64,000 nt of DNA from Microbacterium sp. (GTDB taxonomy: Bacteria > Actinomycetota > Actinomycetes > Actinomycetales > Microbacteriaceae): positions 186,001 through 250,000 of the forward strand of contig NZ_JAFKIP010000002.1 in assembly GCF_017305435.1 (NCBI RefSeq), read 5' to 3'. Each line of letters opens with the position of its first letter. Position 1 is the stretch's first letter. The translations under genes and the position numbers were made by a program. This document shows, one piece after another, positions 8,671-16,341 of the stretch. The notes under the pieces are model-generated. The model had not been told where the DNA came from. It made no database searches and saw only the letters and a program-made list of their open reading frames with translations.

Positions 8671-9564
8671 ATGAGCCAGATGCCCCGCGTCTTCTCCGTC
8701 GCCCACGCGCGTTCGCTCGGCGTTGGCGAAGGACGACTGCGATCTCGGCGCGAGTGGGATCGTCCGTTCCGCGGCCTGCGTGCGACGGCTGAGGCGCAGT
8801 GGAGCGACACCGCGGCGTCGCGCGCGCGGGCGGTGGGGTCGGATGCCGTGCTGTGCGGCCCGTCCGCGCTCCGCGCGTGGGGCCATGCACTGCCCGCGCC
8901 CGTCGAGGACGACGGCATGCTCCACATCGCCGTGCCGCGGCCCGGTCGCGCGCCCCGCGGGCGGGGCATCGTGGGGTACAGCCTCGGGCTGGATCCCGTG
9001 TGCGTGACCGTGTGGCGCGGCATCCCGCTCACCACGCGAGCGCGGACGTGGGTCGATCTCGCCCGAAAGCTGACGCTCGCGCAGCTCGTCGCCGTGGGCG
9101 ACCGCCTGTGCCTCCCCGAGGCGGACGAGTGCACGCTCCGCGAACTCGAGGTCGCGCTCGCCTGCTCACCGCGGACGCGCGGCGTCGCGGTGGCACGCGA
9201 GGCGCTCGCGCTCATCGTGCCCGGGGCCGAGTCCTACCCCGAGTCTGAACTGCGCGTCGCGTTCGAACAGGCGGGGCTCCCGCGCCCCGAGGTCAACGCC
9301 GAGATCCGCGACGGTCGGCACTTCTCGGCCCGCGTCGACATGCTGTTCGCGCGGTGGGGTGTCGTGGTCGAGTACGAGGGCGCGCACCACGCCGAGAATC
9401 TGCGCCAGTGGCGGCGCGATCTCACCCGGATCGGTGAGCTGCAACGCCTCGGCTACGTCGTGGAACGCGCTCACGCCGGCGACCTGCGCGACCCGGCGGC
9501 TCTGATCGCACGCGTGCGGGTGCACCTGGAACGCCGCGGCTGGCGCCCGACCGACACGCACTGA
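8671..9564 (+). CDS. AbiEi-like / DUF559 (Vsr-fold) protein bracketed by inverted repeats
   Basis: The 297-residue protein has an N-terminal winged-helix-like region (about 1-50) as in AbiEi-type regulators, a middle domain, and a C-terminal Vsr/DUF559 nuclease-like domain (about 190-290). There the expected acidic residues are D223 in ARVDMLF and E234 in VVEYEGAHH, followed by the RRDLTR segment. Proteins of this kind are usually annotated as AbiEi antitoxin-like or DUF559; their function is unproven. Start ATG 8671 has GGGAGGA in front. No AbiEii nucleotidyltransferase toxin gene is next to it, so an AbiE toxin-antitoxin role is not supported. It sits alone between palindromic repeat pairs A1 and A2. 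Confidence 0.8.
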   Translation: MSQMPRVFSVAHARSLGVGEGRLRSRREWDRPFRGLRATAEAQWSDTAASRARAVGSDAVLCGPSALRAWGHALPAPVEDDGMLHIAVPRPGRAPRGRGIVGYSLGLDPVCVTVWRGIPLTTRARTWVDLARKLTLAQLVAVGDRLCLPEADECTLRELEVALACSPRTRGVAVAREALALIVPGAESYPESELRVAFEQAGLPRPEVNAEIRDGRHFSARVDMLFARWGVVVEYEGAHHAENLRQWRRDLTRIGELQRLGYVVERAHAGDLRDPAALIARVRVHLERRGWRPTDTH

Positions 9565-9586
9565 CGCGTGGCACGCGTCGCGGCGG

Positions 9587-9657
9587 GAGTTTCGGACCCC
9601 TCAAGCGCCCGAAACTCGCCCGCACGGAGTTTCGGACTCCTGAAGCGTCCGAAACTC
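9587..9657. repeat. Palindromic repeat element A2 (family A, inverted relative to A1)
   Basis: Two 31-bp palindromes (9587-9617 and 9627-9657), both starting GAGTTTCGG and ending CCGAAACTC, separated by 9 bp. The inner loops match element A1 only after reverse complementing, so A1 and A2 form an inverted pair. It begins 22 bp after the stop of the Vsr-like gene and lies just past the 3' end of greA, which runs the other way. Confidence 0.85.
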
Positions 9658-9681
9658 GCCCGCCGATGCACGCGCCGGCGG

Positions 9682-10170
9682 CTACTGGCCGGTGTAGGTG
9701 GCGACCTTGACGATCTCGACGGGGATCTCGCGGCCCGTGGGGGCCGTGTAGGACGTCGTGGCGCCCTCGGCGAGGCCGAGGATCGCCGCGCCCAGGGGGG
9801 ATGCCTCGCTGTAGACGTCGAGCTCGGAGCCCGCGGCGATCTCCCGGCTGCCAAGGAGGAAGACCTCTTCGCCGCCCGCGACGATCGCGGTGACGACGGT
9901 GCCGCCCCGGACGATCCCGTCGGCTTCGGGCGCTTCGCCGACCACGGCATCCTTCAGCAGGGCCTGCAGAGTGCGGATGCGCGCCTCCTGCTTGCCCTGC
10001 TCGTCCTTCGCGGCGTGGTAGCCGCCGTTCTCCTTGAGGTCGCCCTCTTCGCGGGCCGCCTCGATGCGAGCGGCGATCTCCGTGCGACCCGTCGTCGACA
10101 GGTGCTCCAGCTCGGCGGCGAGCCGGTCATAGGCGTCCTGGGTGAGGAAGGTGTCCGTGTTCTCAGCCAC
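9682..10170 (-). CDS. greA: Transcription elongation factor GreA
   Basis: The 162-residue protein has the N-terminal antiparallel coiled coil with the tip motif GDLKENGGYHAAKDEQ (the acidic residues that reach the RNA polymerase active site) and a C-terminal FKBP-like domain (about 80-160). GreA rescues backtracked RNA polymerase by stimulating cleavage of the nascent RNA. The start is GTG at 10170 with AGGAGA a few bases upstream. A terminator-like hairpin separates it from the DUF4307 gene upstream on the same strand. Confidence 0.95.
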   Translation of the reverse strand: MAENTDTFLTQDAYDRLAAELEHLSTTGRTEIAARIEAAREEGDLKENGGYHAAKDEQGKQEARIRTLQALLKDAVVGEAPEADGIVRGGTVVTAIVAGGEEVFLLGSREIAAGSELDVYSEASPLGAAILGLAEGATTSYTAPTGREIPVEIVKVATYTGQ

Positions 10171-10224
10171 GTGTCTTCTCCTAGGTCTCTGCGGTCTGTG
10201 CGGTCTGTAGGGGGGTAAACCGAA

Positions 10225-10247
10225 CGCCCCGGCAGGCTGCCGGGGCG
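10225..10247 (-). terminator. Terminator of the DUF4307 gene
   Basis: A 10-11 bp GC-rich stem (CGCCCCGGCAG / CTGCCGGGGCG) lies just downstream of the DUF4307 stop on the minus strand and is followed there by TTCGGTTT, a short T-rich tail. This fits an intrinsic terminator that isolates greA from the gene before it. Confidence 0.65.
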
Positions 10248-10263
10248 CGTGTGTCGGATCAGA

Positions 10264-10683
10264 CTACGGGATCCAGCAGGAGCTCACCAAACCGGTCGTC
10301 GCCTCCGCGACGGTCGGGATCGTCTCCGAGAAGCTGCGGCTGTGCGCCGGATCGGCGGGGTACTCGATGACCCGCCAGCCGACGATGCCGTGCTCGGTGT
10401 CCTGCGCCTCGAGCGCGCACGTGACGGCCGCGCCCTGCCGGAGGGTCACCTGGAACTGCACCGTGATCGAGTGCGCGTCGACGATCTGGAACCCCGTGGT
10501 GTCGATGTCCACGGCATCCATCGATTGCGCGACGGTCGACCAGCCGAAGTATCCGACGATGACGGCCGCGACCGCGCCGAACGCGATCCACGTGCCGCGC
10601 CGACTCCGGCGCGAGCGTCCGTAGCGGTCGTCGAGCTCGGCCTGGACCTCGGGGGAGGGCGGCGTGGGCGTCGTCGTGGTCAT
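10264..10683 (-). CDS. DUF4307 family membrane protein
   Basis: A 139-residue actinobacterial protein with a charged N-terminus (RYGRSRRSRRG), one transmembrane helix (about residues 35-56) and an outside domain of about 80 residues containing two cysteines (CALEAQ and SSCW) that could pair. This matches DUF4307, which sits beside greA in many actinobacteria (Rv1081c in M. tuberculosis). Function unknown. The ATG at 10683 begins MTTTTPTPP and has only a weak GGAA ahead of it; an upstream in-frame extension exists but lacks family similarity. Confidence 0.8.
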   Translation of the reverse strand: MTTTTPTPPSPEVQAELDDRYGRSRRSRRGTWIAFGAVAAVIVGYFGWSTVAQSMDAVDIDTTGFQIVDAHSITVQFQVTLRQGAAVTCALEAQDTEHGIVGWRVIEYPADPAHSRSFSETIPTVAEATTGLVSSCWIP

Positions 10684-10772
10684 GTCGCGTTCCGGGGGGG
10701 AAAGGGGATTTAGGCTGGACTTCCAGGCTACGCGCTGCGGGCCCGGCACCCGAACCGACGAACCGAGGAACG

Positions 10773-11081
10773 ATGCACATTCTCCCCGCGGGCCTCGCGA
10801 CCCCCTCGCCCTCGATGACCGTCGACCCCGACGTCGTCACGCCCGGCTTCATCGGGTTCGTCGCGATCGCGCTCGTCGCCGTCGTCGTCGTCTTCCTGAT
10901 CATCGACATGCTGCGGCGCATCCGCCGCGCCGGATACCGCGCCGACGTCAACGAGCAGCTGGATGCCGAGGCGGCGGCCCAGCTGGATGCCGAGGCGGCC
11001 GGCCAGGCGGAGGCTGCGACCCGTGCATCCGACGTCGACGACCAGGACATCGATCCCGTCGAAGACGGCACCGCCCGCTGA
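10773..11081 (+). CDS. Small single-pass membrane protein
   Basis: A 102-residue protein with one strong transmembrane helix (about residues 28-48, FIGFVAIALVAVVVVFLIIDML), a basic stop-transfer segment (RRIRRAGYR) and an acidic Ala/Glu/Asp-rich cytoplasmic tail containing two QLDAEAA repeats. I do not recognise a family. In related genomes the mycothiol conjugate amidase gene mca usually lies in this position; it is absent here. Start ATG 10773 gives the only frame with sensible topology. Confidence 0.65.
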   Translation: MHILPAGLATPSPSMTVDPDVVTPGFIGFVAIALVAVVVVFLIIDMLRRIRRAGYRADVNEQLDAEAAAQLDAEAAGQAEAATRASDVDDQDIDPVEDGTAR

Positions 11082-11124
11082 CCCGCTCAGGCGGAACGCC
11101 GGGCCGTCTGCACGGCGCGCGGTG

Positions 11125-11859
11125 TCAGGACGCGCCGAGCGAGGGGACGACGGGATCGAGAGCGATCAGCAGACACGCCGTCCAGTGGCAGAGGAACGCC
11201 AGCACGGTGCACACGTGGAAGATCTCGTGGAAGCCGAAGTGGCCGGGCCACGGGTTGGGCTTCTTCAGCGCGTAGCAGACCGCGCCTCCCGTGTAGAGCA
11301 GACCGCCGACGATCACGAGCACCATCATGGCGACACTCGCCTGCAGGAGGTCGACGAGGTACATGACCGCGGCCCAACCGAGGAGGAGGTACAGCGCGAC
11401 GTAGAGCCAGCGCGGTGCGTTGATCCAGAACACCCGGAAGAGGATGCCGAGCAGCGCCCCCGACCAGACCAGGACGAGCAGCAGCAGCCCCTTCTGGGGG
11501 GGCAGTGCCAGCACCGCGAGGGGCGTGTAGGTCCCCGCGATCAGCAGCATGATGTTCGCGTGGTCGATGCGCTTGAGGACGGCCTTCGTCGTCGGCTTCC
11601 AGTTGAAGCGGTGATAGAGCGCCGAGTTGCCGAACAGCAGCACCGAGGTCGCCATGAAGACCGCCGAGGCCCACTTCGCGGCCGCGCCGTCGGCGACGAC
11701 GATGAGCACGATCCCGGCGGCGATCGCCACGGGGAAGGTCCCCGCATGGATCCAGCCGCGCCACGTCGGCTTGAGCTCGACCTGCGCGCTGACGGCGGCC
11801 GCCTCCAGGAGAGGCAGCTGGGGCATCTCGACACCCTCATCGGGCACGTGTTCGGGCAC
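11125..11859 (-). CDS. Hemolysin III family (PAQR/YqfA-like) membrane protein
   Basis: The 244-residue protein has seven hydrophobic helices and the family motifs SALYHRFNWKP near the second helix, HANIMLLIAGTYTP in the middle and GFHEIFHVCTVLAFLCHW at the end. The conserved His and Ser/Asp residues form a metal site in the PAQR/CREST superfamily. The hemolytic name is historical; a lipid-modifying or hydrolase activity is suspected. The start is GTG 11859. It is divergent from the isoprenyl transferase gene, the same arrangement as Rv1085c-Rv1086. Confidence 0.9.
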   Translation of the reverse strand: MPEHVPDEGVEMPQLPLLEAAAVSAQVELKPTWRGWIHAGTFPVAIAAGIVLIVVADGAAAKWASAVFMATSVLLFGNSALYHRFNWKPTTKAVLKRIDHANIMLLIAGTYTPLAVLALPPQKGLLLLVLVWSGALLGILFRVFWINAPRWLYVALYLLLGWAAVMYLVDLLQASVAMMVLVIVGGLLYTGGAVCYALKKPNPWPGHFGFHEIFHVCTVLAFLCHWTACLLIALDPVVPSLGAS

Positions 11860-11923
11860 GATCCGAGCCTACGCGCGTGCGTATGCCCAGGCGAACATAC
11901 GGGGCGCGGAGCTTCGCGCGGAG

Positions 11924-11929
11924 TAGCGT
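11924..11929 (+). promoter_or_regulatory. -10 box TAGCGT, leaderless start of isoprenyl transferase
   Basis: TAGCGT ends 6 nt before the GTG at 11936, which puts the transcription start at or within a base or two of the start codon and supports that codon choice. There is no ribosome binding site. Confidence 0.5.
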
Positions 11930-11935
11930 AGGGGT

Positions 11936-12721
11936 GTGAGTGCGCGCAGACCCGGGGAGGGCAGGGGAGTCCTGTACCGGCTGTACAGTTCCCGGCTGCG
12001 GCGGTCGCTCACGCCGGAGACGGTGCCGCACCACGTCGCCATGATGATCGACGGCAATCGCCGGTGGGCCCGGCAGGCGGGCTTTCCCACGGTCGCGCAC
12101 GGTCACCGCGCGGGAGCGGCGAAGATGCACGAGTTCCTGCGCTGGTGCGACGATCTCGGCATCCGCGTCGTGTCGCTGTACCTGCTGTCGAACGACAATC
12201 TCCGCAAGCGCGACTCGCAGGAGCTCGCCGACCTCATCGAGATCATCGCCGAGCTCGCCGACGAGCTCTCGCGCGAGCCGGGCTGGCGCGTGCAGATCGT
12301 CGGGCGCTCGGATGCCCTCCCACCCGCTCTCGCACGCGTCCTGCAGACGGCGCAGGAGCGCACGGCGAGCAACACCGGGCTGCACGTCAACCTGGCCGTC
12401 GGCTACGGAGGCCGCGGAGAGATCGTGGATGCCGTGCGCAGCATCATCGCGAAGCACGACGAGAGCGGCGGCTCGCTCGAAGCGCTCGCCGCGAGCCTCA
12501 CCCCCGAGCAGATCGGCGAGCACCTCTACACGGGCGGACTCCCGGACCCGGACCTCGTCATCCGCACGTCGGGGGAGCAGCGGCTGAGCGACTTCCTGCT
12601 CTGGCAGTCGGCGCACTCGGAGTTCTATTTCGTCGAAGCGCTCGGGCCCGACCTGCGCGAAGTCGACTTCCTGCGCGCGATCCGCGATTACGCGACGCGC
12701 GACCGCCGCTACGGGAGCTGA
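11936..12721 (+). CDS. uppS: Isoprenyl transferase (cis-prenyltransferase)
   Basis: Makes (Z)-prenyl diphosphates by adding isopentenyl diphosphate, supplying carrier lipid for cell-wall sugars. The 261-residue protein carries MMIDGNRRWAR near residue 45 (the catalytic Asp), SLYLLSNDNLRKR, and the C-terminal region IRTSGEQRLSDFLLWQSAHSEFYF. Length and neighbour (divergent hemolysin III gene) match the short Z-FPP synthase type (Rv1086) rather than the longer decaprenyl type, but product length cannot be read from sequence. The GTG start is supported by the leaderless promoter. Confidence 0.9.
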   Translation: MSARRPGEGRGVLYRLYSSRLRRSLTPETVPHHVAMMIDGNRRWARQAGFPTVAHGHRAGAAKMHEFLRWCDDLGIRVVSLYLLSNDNLRKRDSQELADLIEIIAELADELSREPGWRVQIVGRSDALPPALARVLQTAQERTASNTGLHVNLAVGYGGRGEIVDAVRSIIAKHDESGGSLEALAASLTPEQIGEHLYTGGLPDPDLVIRTSGEQRLSDFLLWQSAHSEFYFVEALGPDLREVDFLRAIRDYATRDRRYGS

Positions 12722-12760
12722 CCGCACGGCACCCGCCCGGCCGTTCGTGACTCTGCGTGT

Positions 12761-12766
12761 CAGAAT
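12761..12766 (+). promoter_or_regulatory. -10 box CAGAAT, leaderless start
   Basis: CAGAAT ends 7 nt before GTG 12774. This fits the leaderless pattern seen elsewhere in the window and favours 12774 over in-frame GTG 12747 or ATG 12765. Confidence 0.4.
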
Positions 12767-12773
12767 GGCATGC

Positions 12774-14057
12774 GTGAGTGCACTGGAGCCCCTGATCTCG
12801 TCGTTCGATCTCGCGGCGGGATATCTCGACTGGGCGCGCTTCGGACCGCTCTCCCCGGGCGTGCGCGCCGAGCTCCACGCCGACGCCGAGCTGCTCGGCA
12901 CGGGGCGCGCCGCGGGCACCGACCTCGTGGGCGCACGGGTCGGCGAGGCGCGGGGACTCGTCGCGCGGGTGCTCGACGCGCCCGTCGACGAGATCGTTCT
13001 GCAGCCGTCGACGACCCAAGGGCTCCTGCACGCGATGTTCGGGCTCGAGGGCGTCGTCGTCGTCCCCGCCCAGGACTTCCCCGCGGTACGGATCGCCGCC
13101 CACCGCGCTGCCGCTGCGCGCGGGGTGCTGGCCGTCCGCGAGATCGATCCTCCGGGCGGCATCGTCACGCCGGAGGCGGTCGCCGAGGCGCTGGACGACG
13201 ACGTCACGGCCGTCGCGCTGAGCCTCGTCGACTACCGCACCGGCGCACTCGCCGACCTCGCCGGCATCCGCGCCGTCATCGGGGAGCGACTGCTCATCGT
13301 CGACGCCGTGCAGGCCTTCGGCGTCGTGGACGTCGACTGGAGTCTCGCCGACGTCGTCGCCGGAAACGGCTACAAGTGGCTGCGCGCGGGCCGCGGGACG
13401 GGGTTCGCCCGGTTCTCCCCGGCGGCGCGTTCCCGGATCGCCCCCGTCCTGTCCGGCATCTCCGGGATGGCCGGCGACGCATCGGTGCTCGGGACGCCGC
13501 CCGCCCTCGAGGGTGCCGCGGCGTACTCGGTCGCTCCGTCCGACCCGCTCGCCGCCGCTCGCCTCGCGACGTCGCTCCGCGAGATGCTGGATGCCGGGGT
13601 GCCCGCCGTCGCGGCCGAGGTGCACGCCCGTGCGGCCGACGTCATGGCGCTGGCGGATCGCTACGAGGTCCCCGTCGTCACGCCGCGCGACGCGCACGCC
13701 GGGATCGTCGCGCTCGCCCCGCAGGACCCGCCCACCCTTGCCGCGGCCCTCGCGAACCACGGCGTCACGGTCACCGCGCGCGGCGCGACGATCCGCGTCG
13801 CCGCGCACGTGGGCACCGGCGCCGACACGCTGCGCCTGCTCGGCGACGCGTTCGCCGATGCGGCGGCGTCAGGCCGCGTGATCGCCGCGGAGTACGCCCG
13901 CGAAGGGCTCATCGCCGAACCCGATGCGCCCGAGGTGTTCACGATCGAGATCGCCGACGCGTCGGCATCCGTGGAGGGCGATGTCGCCGAGGACGCCGCG
14001 ACCTCGGTCCCGCGGGACACCGACGAGATCGTCATCGCGGTCGTCGAGGAGAATTAA
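12774..14057 (+). CDS. Class V aminotransferase-fold PLP enzyme
   Basis: A 427-residue fold-type I PLP protein related to cysteine desulfurases and isopenicillin N epimerase-like enzymes. The PLP aspartate lies in LLIVDAVQAFG and the PLP lysine in VVAGNGYKWLRAGRGTG. The mobile-loop cysteine of NifS/SufS proteins is not visible, so desulfurase activity is doubtful. The last 60 or so residues form an acidic tail (ending DTDEIVIAVVEEN) not expected in the family. It stands alone between uppS and phoH2; substrate unknown. Confidence 0.75.
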   Translation: MSALEPLISSFDLAAGYLDWARFGPLSPGVRAELHADAELLGTGRAAGTDLVGARVGEARGLVARVLDAPVDEIVLQPSTTQGLLHAMFGLEGVVVVPAQDFPAVRIAAHRAAAARGVLAVREIDPPGGIVTPEAVAEALDDDVTAVALSLVDYRTGALADLAGIRAVIGERLLIVDAVQAFGVVDVDWSLADVVAGNGYKWLRAGRGTGFARFSPAARSRIAPVLSGISGMAGDASVLGTPPALEGAAAYSVAPSDPLAAARLATSLREMLDAGVPAVAAEVHARAADVMALADRYEVPVVTPRDAHAGIVALAPQDPPTLAAALANHGVTVTARGATIRVAAHVGTGADTLRLLGDAFADAAASGRVIAAEYAREGLIAEPDAPEVFTIEIADASASVEGDVAEDAATSVPRDTDEIVIAVVEEN

Positions 14058-14144
14058 CCCGCGCGCAACGTCGTCGCGGCGTGTCGGTTTCGTCCCGGCA
14101 TCGGTCCGCGTCGTACGGTCATCACATCGGGCAAGGTGCCCGGT

Positions 14145-14208
14145 CGAGTCGGCCTTCCACTGACTCGTGGCTCACGGCCGACTCGATATTCCGGGTGGTT
14201 CCACCCGG
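14145..14208 (+). promoter_or_regulatory. Structured leader in front of phoH2
   Basis: A perfect 10-bp stem (CGAGTCGGCC at 14145-14154 with GGCCGACTCG at 14176-14185) encloses a smaller CCAC/GTGG hairpin. A second perfect 8-bp hairpin (CCGGGTGG / CCACCCGG, 14191-14208, 2-nt loop) follows, 15 bp before the GTG start. No known riboswitch class is recognised. It could be a cis-regulatory RNA or a protein-binding leader. Confidence 0.55.
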
Positions 14209-14223
14209 AGCGGGGAGCGGGTT

Positions 14224-15573
14224 GTGACCACACGAGTTCCACTGAAGCAGCAGAGCGTCGACCAGGCCGCGGAGGTGGAACAGGACCTCCGCACCTATGT
14301 CCTCGACACCTCGGTGCTGCTGAGCGATCCGCGGGCCTTCTTCCGCTTCGCCGAGCACTCCGTCGTCGTTCCGGTGGTCGTCATCACCGAGCTGGAGGGC
14401 AAGCGTCACGACCCCGAGCTGGGCTACTTTGCGCGCCAGGCCCTGCGCCACCTGGACGAGCTGCGCATCGAGCACGGTCGCCTCGATTTCCCCGTTCCCG
14501 TCGGGCAGGGCGGCACGCTGCGCGTCGAACTCGCGAACACGGATGCCTCGGTGCTGCCGCAGGGGCTGCGTCTGAGCGACAACGACACCCGCATCCTCTC
14601 GGTCGCGATGCACCTCGCTCAGGACGGGCAGGAGGTCACCGTGGTCTCGAAAGACCTGCCCATGCGCGTGAAGGCGGCCTCGCTCGGCATCAACGCCGAG
14701 GAATACCTCGCCGAGCAGGCCGTCGACAGTGGCTGGACCGGCATCGCCGACATCCACCTGTCCGGCGATGACATCAGCGACCTCTACGAGTCGGAGGTCG
14801 CCTCGAGCGACGAGGTGCGGGGGCTTCCCGTCAACACGGGGCTCATCATCCACTCCGAGCGCGGCTCGGCCCTCGGCCGTGTCACGGGCGATGGCGGCTA
14901 CAAGCTCGTGCGCGGCGACCGCGACGTGTTCGGTCTGCACGGGCGTTCCGCCGAGCAGCGCATCGCGATCGACCTGCTCCTCGACCCAGAGGTGGGGATC
15001 GTCTCACTCGGCGGACGCGCCGGGACGGGCAAATCGGCACTCGCCCTGTGCGCGGGACTGGAGGCGATCCTCGAGCGGCAGCAGCAGAAGAAGATCATCG
15101 TCTTCCGGCCGCTGTTCGCCGTCGGCGGGCAGGAGCTCGGCTACCTGCCCGGGGACCAGGGCGAGAAGATGAACCCGTGGGGTCAGGCGGTGTTCGACAC
15201 GCTCGGCTCGGTCGTCTCGGGCAACGTCCTCGAGGAGGTCGTCGCGCGGGGGATGCTCGAAGTGCTGCCGCTCACGCACATCCGCGGGCGCTCGCTGCAC
15301 GACGCGTTCGTGATCGTCGATGAGGCGCAGTCGCTCGAGCGGAACGTCCTGCTGACGGTCCTCAGTCGCATGGGGCAGAACTCGCGTGTCGTGCTCACCC
15401 ACGACGTCGGCCAGCGCGACAACCTGCGCGTCGGCCGCCACGACGGCGTCGCCTCCGTCATCGAAACGCTGAAGGGCCATGACCTGTTCGGACACGTGAC
15501 GCTCATGCGCTCGGAGCGCTCGGCGATCGCCGCCCTCGTCACCGACCTGCTGGAGCAGGGCGAACTCAGCTGA
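14224..15573 (+). CDS. phoH2: PhoH2-like protein (PIN ribonuclease domain fused to PhoH ATPase)
   Basis: The 449-residue protein joins an N-terminal PIN domain (about 20-150; acidic residues in [18 protein letters not shown] and LSDNDTRIL) to a C-terminal PhoH helicase-like ATPase with Walker A GRAGTGKS at residues 264-271 and Walker B VIVDEAQ near 365. PhoH2 proteins unwind and cleave RNA in an ATP-dependent way; here no separate antitoxin-like small gene is obvious upstream. The start is GTG 14224 after GGAGCGGGGAGC; longer in-frame starts would run through the leader hairpins. Repeat element B follows 26 bp after the stop. Confidence 0.9.
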   Translation: MTTRVPLKQQSVDQAAEVEQDLRTYVLDTSVLLSDPRAFFRFAEHSVVVPVVVITELEGKRHDPELGYFARQALRHLDELRIEHGRLDFPVPVGQGGTLRVELANTDASVLPQGLRLSDNDTRILSVAMHLAQDGQEVTVVSKDLPMRVKAASLGINAEEYLAEQAVDSGWTGIADIHLSGDDISDLYESEVASSDEVRGLPVNTGLIIHSERGSALGRVTGDGGYKLVRGDRDVFGLHGRSAEQRIAIDLLLDPEVGIVSLGGRAGTGKSALALCAGLEAILERQQQKKIIVFRPLFAVGGQELGYLPGDQGEKMNPWGQAVFDTLGSVVSGNVLEEVVARGMLEVLPLTHIRGRSLHDAFVIVDEAQSLERNVLLTVLSRMGQNSRVVLTHDVGQRDNLRVGRHDGVASVIETLKGHDLFGHVTLMRSERSAIAALVTDLLEQGELS

Positions 15574-15599
15574 GCGCGCCAGGCCCCGGCACCCCCTCC

Positions 15600-15661
15600 G
15601 CCGAGTGTCCAGGACACGCGGAGGCAGGGGGCACCGGGTCCGCGTGTCTTGGACACTCGGC
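15600..15661. repeat. Palindromic repeat element B
   Basis: A 62-bp inverted repeat with 23-bp arms (15600-15622 and 15639-15661, two mismatches). Each arm is itself a near-palindrome of words of the form CCGNGTGTCC, so four word copies alternate in direction. It lies between the convergent phoH2 and response regulator genes, 26 bp past the phoH2 stop. It could end transcription from both sides, but has no T-run. No associated gene is visible for this family. Confidence 0.8.
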
Positions 15662-15684
15662 GAACGGCGCGGGGTCGGCGAGGG

Positions 15685-16341
15685 CTACTCCCAGCGGTAG
15701 CCCTCCCCGCGCACGGTCACGATGTGGTCGCTGCCGATCTTGCCGCGCAGATATCGCACGTACACGTCGACGACGTTCGAGCCGGGGTCGAAGTCCATAC
15801 CCCAGATGCGGCTCAGGAGCTGCTCGCGGGTGAGGACCGTGTTCGGATGCCGCAGGAACTGCTCGGCCAGCGCGAACTCGCGCGCGGACAGGTCGATCTC
15901 GCGGCCCGCGACGGTCGTCCGGCGGGCGAGCAGGTCGACGGTGACGTCGCCGTGCGTCAGCGTCATCGTGATGGCGCCGGTGCGCTCGCGCAGTCGCGAA
16001 CGCACGCGCGCGAGGAGCTCGGCGACGGAGAAGGGCTTCGGCACGTAGTCGCTCGCCCCGGCATCCAGCCCCTGGATCGTGTCCGAGGTTCCGGAGCGAG
16101 CGGTCAGCATGATCACGGGCATCTGCTCGCCCTGTGCGCGCAGGGCGCGCAGCACCTCGAACCCGTCCATCGACGGCAGACCGACGTCGAGGATGACGAG
16201 GTCGACGTCGTCGTCTCGCGCGGCATCCAGAGCCGCCTGCCCGTCGTCGGCGCTGACGGTGTCGAAGCCCTCGGCGCGGAGGGCCCGCGTCACGAGGGAG
16301 ACGATGTGTGGTTCGTCGTCGACGACGAGGATGCGTGTCAT
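15685..16341 (-). CDS. Two-component response regulator, OmpR family
   Basis: The 218-residue protein has a receiver domain (1-118) with the acidic pocket D8/D9, phospho-acceptor D52 in LVILDVGLP, T80 and K102, then a winged-helix DNA-binding domain (about 125-218) ending VRYLRGKIGSDHIVTVRGEGYRW. ATG 16341 overlaps the histidine kinase stop and is preceded by GAGAGG. It forms an operon with the kinase, kinase first. The target genes are not evident from the window. Confidence 0.93.
   Translation of the reverse strand: MTRILVVDDEPHIVSLVTRALRAEGFDTVSADDGQAALDAARDDDVDLVILDVGLPSMDGFEVLRALRAQGEQMPVIMLTARSGTSDTIQGLDAGASDYVPKPFSVAELLARVRSRLRERTGAITMTLTHGDVTVDLLARRTTVAGREIDLSAREFALAEQFLRHPNTVLTREQLLSRIWGMDFDPGSNVVDVYVRYLRGKIGSDHIVTVRGEGYRWE

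Noticed and set aside
8671-9564. AbiE-type toxin-antitoxin system
   Set aside because: Only the AbiEi-like part is present at both loci; no AbiEii nucleotidyltransferase gene lies next to either.
8523-9657. Insertion sequence with target-site duplication
   Set aside because: No matching direct repeats are seen outside A1 and A2, and the protein is not a recognised transposase.
15600-15661. Element B considered as a plain intrinsic terminator
   Set aside because: The double-palindrome arms and lack of a T-run fit the repeat group better, though it may still end transcription between the convergent genes.
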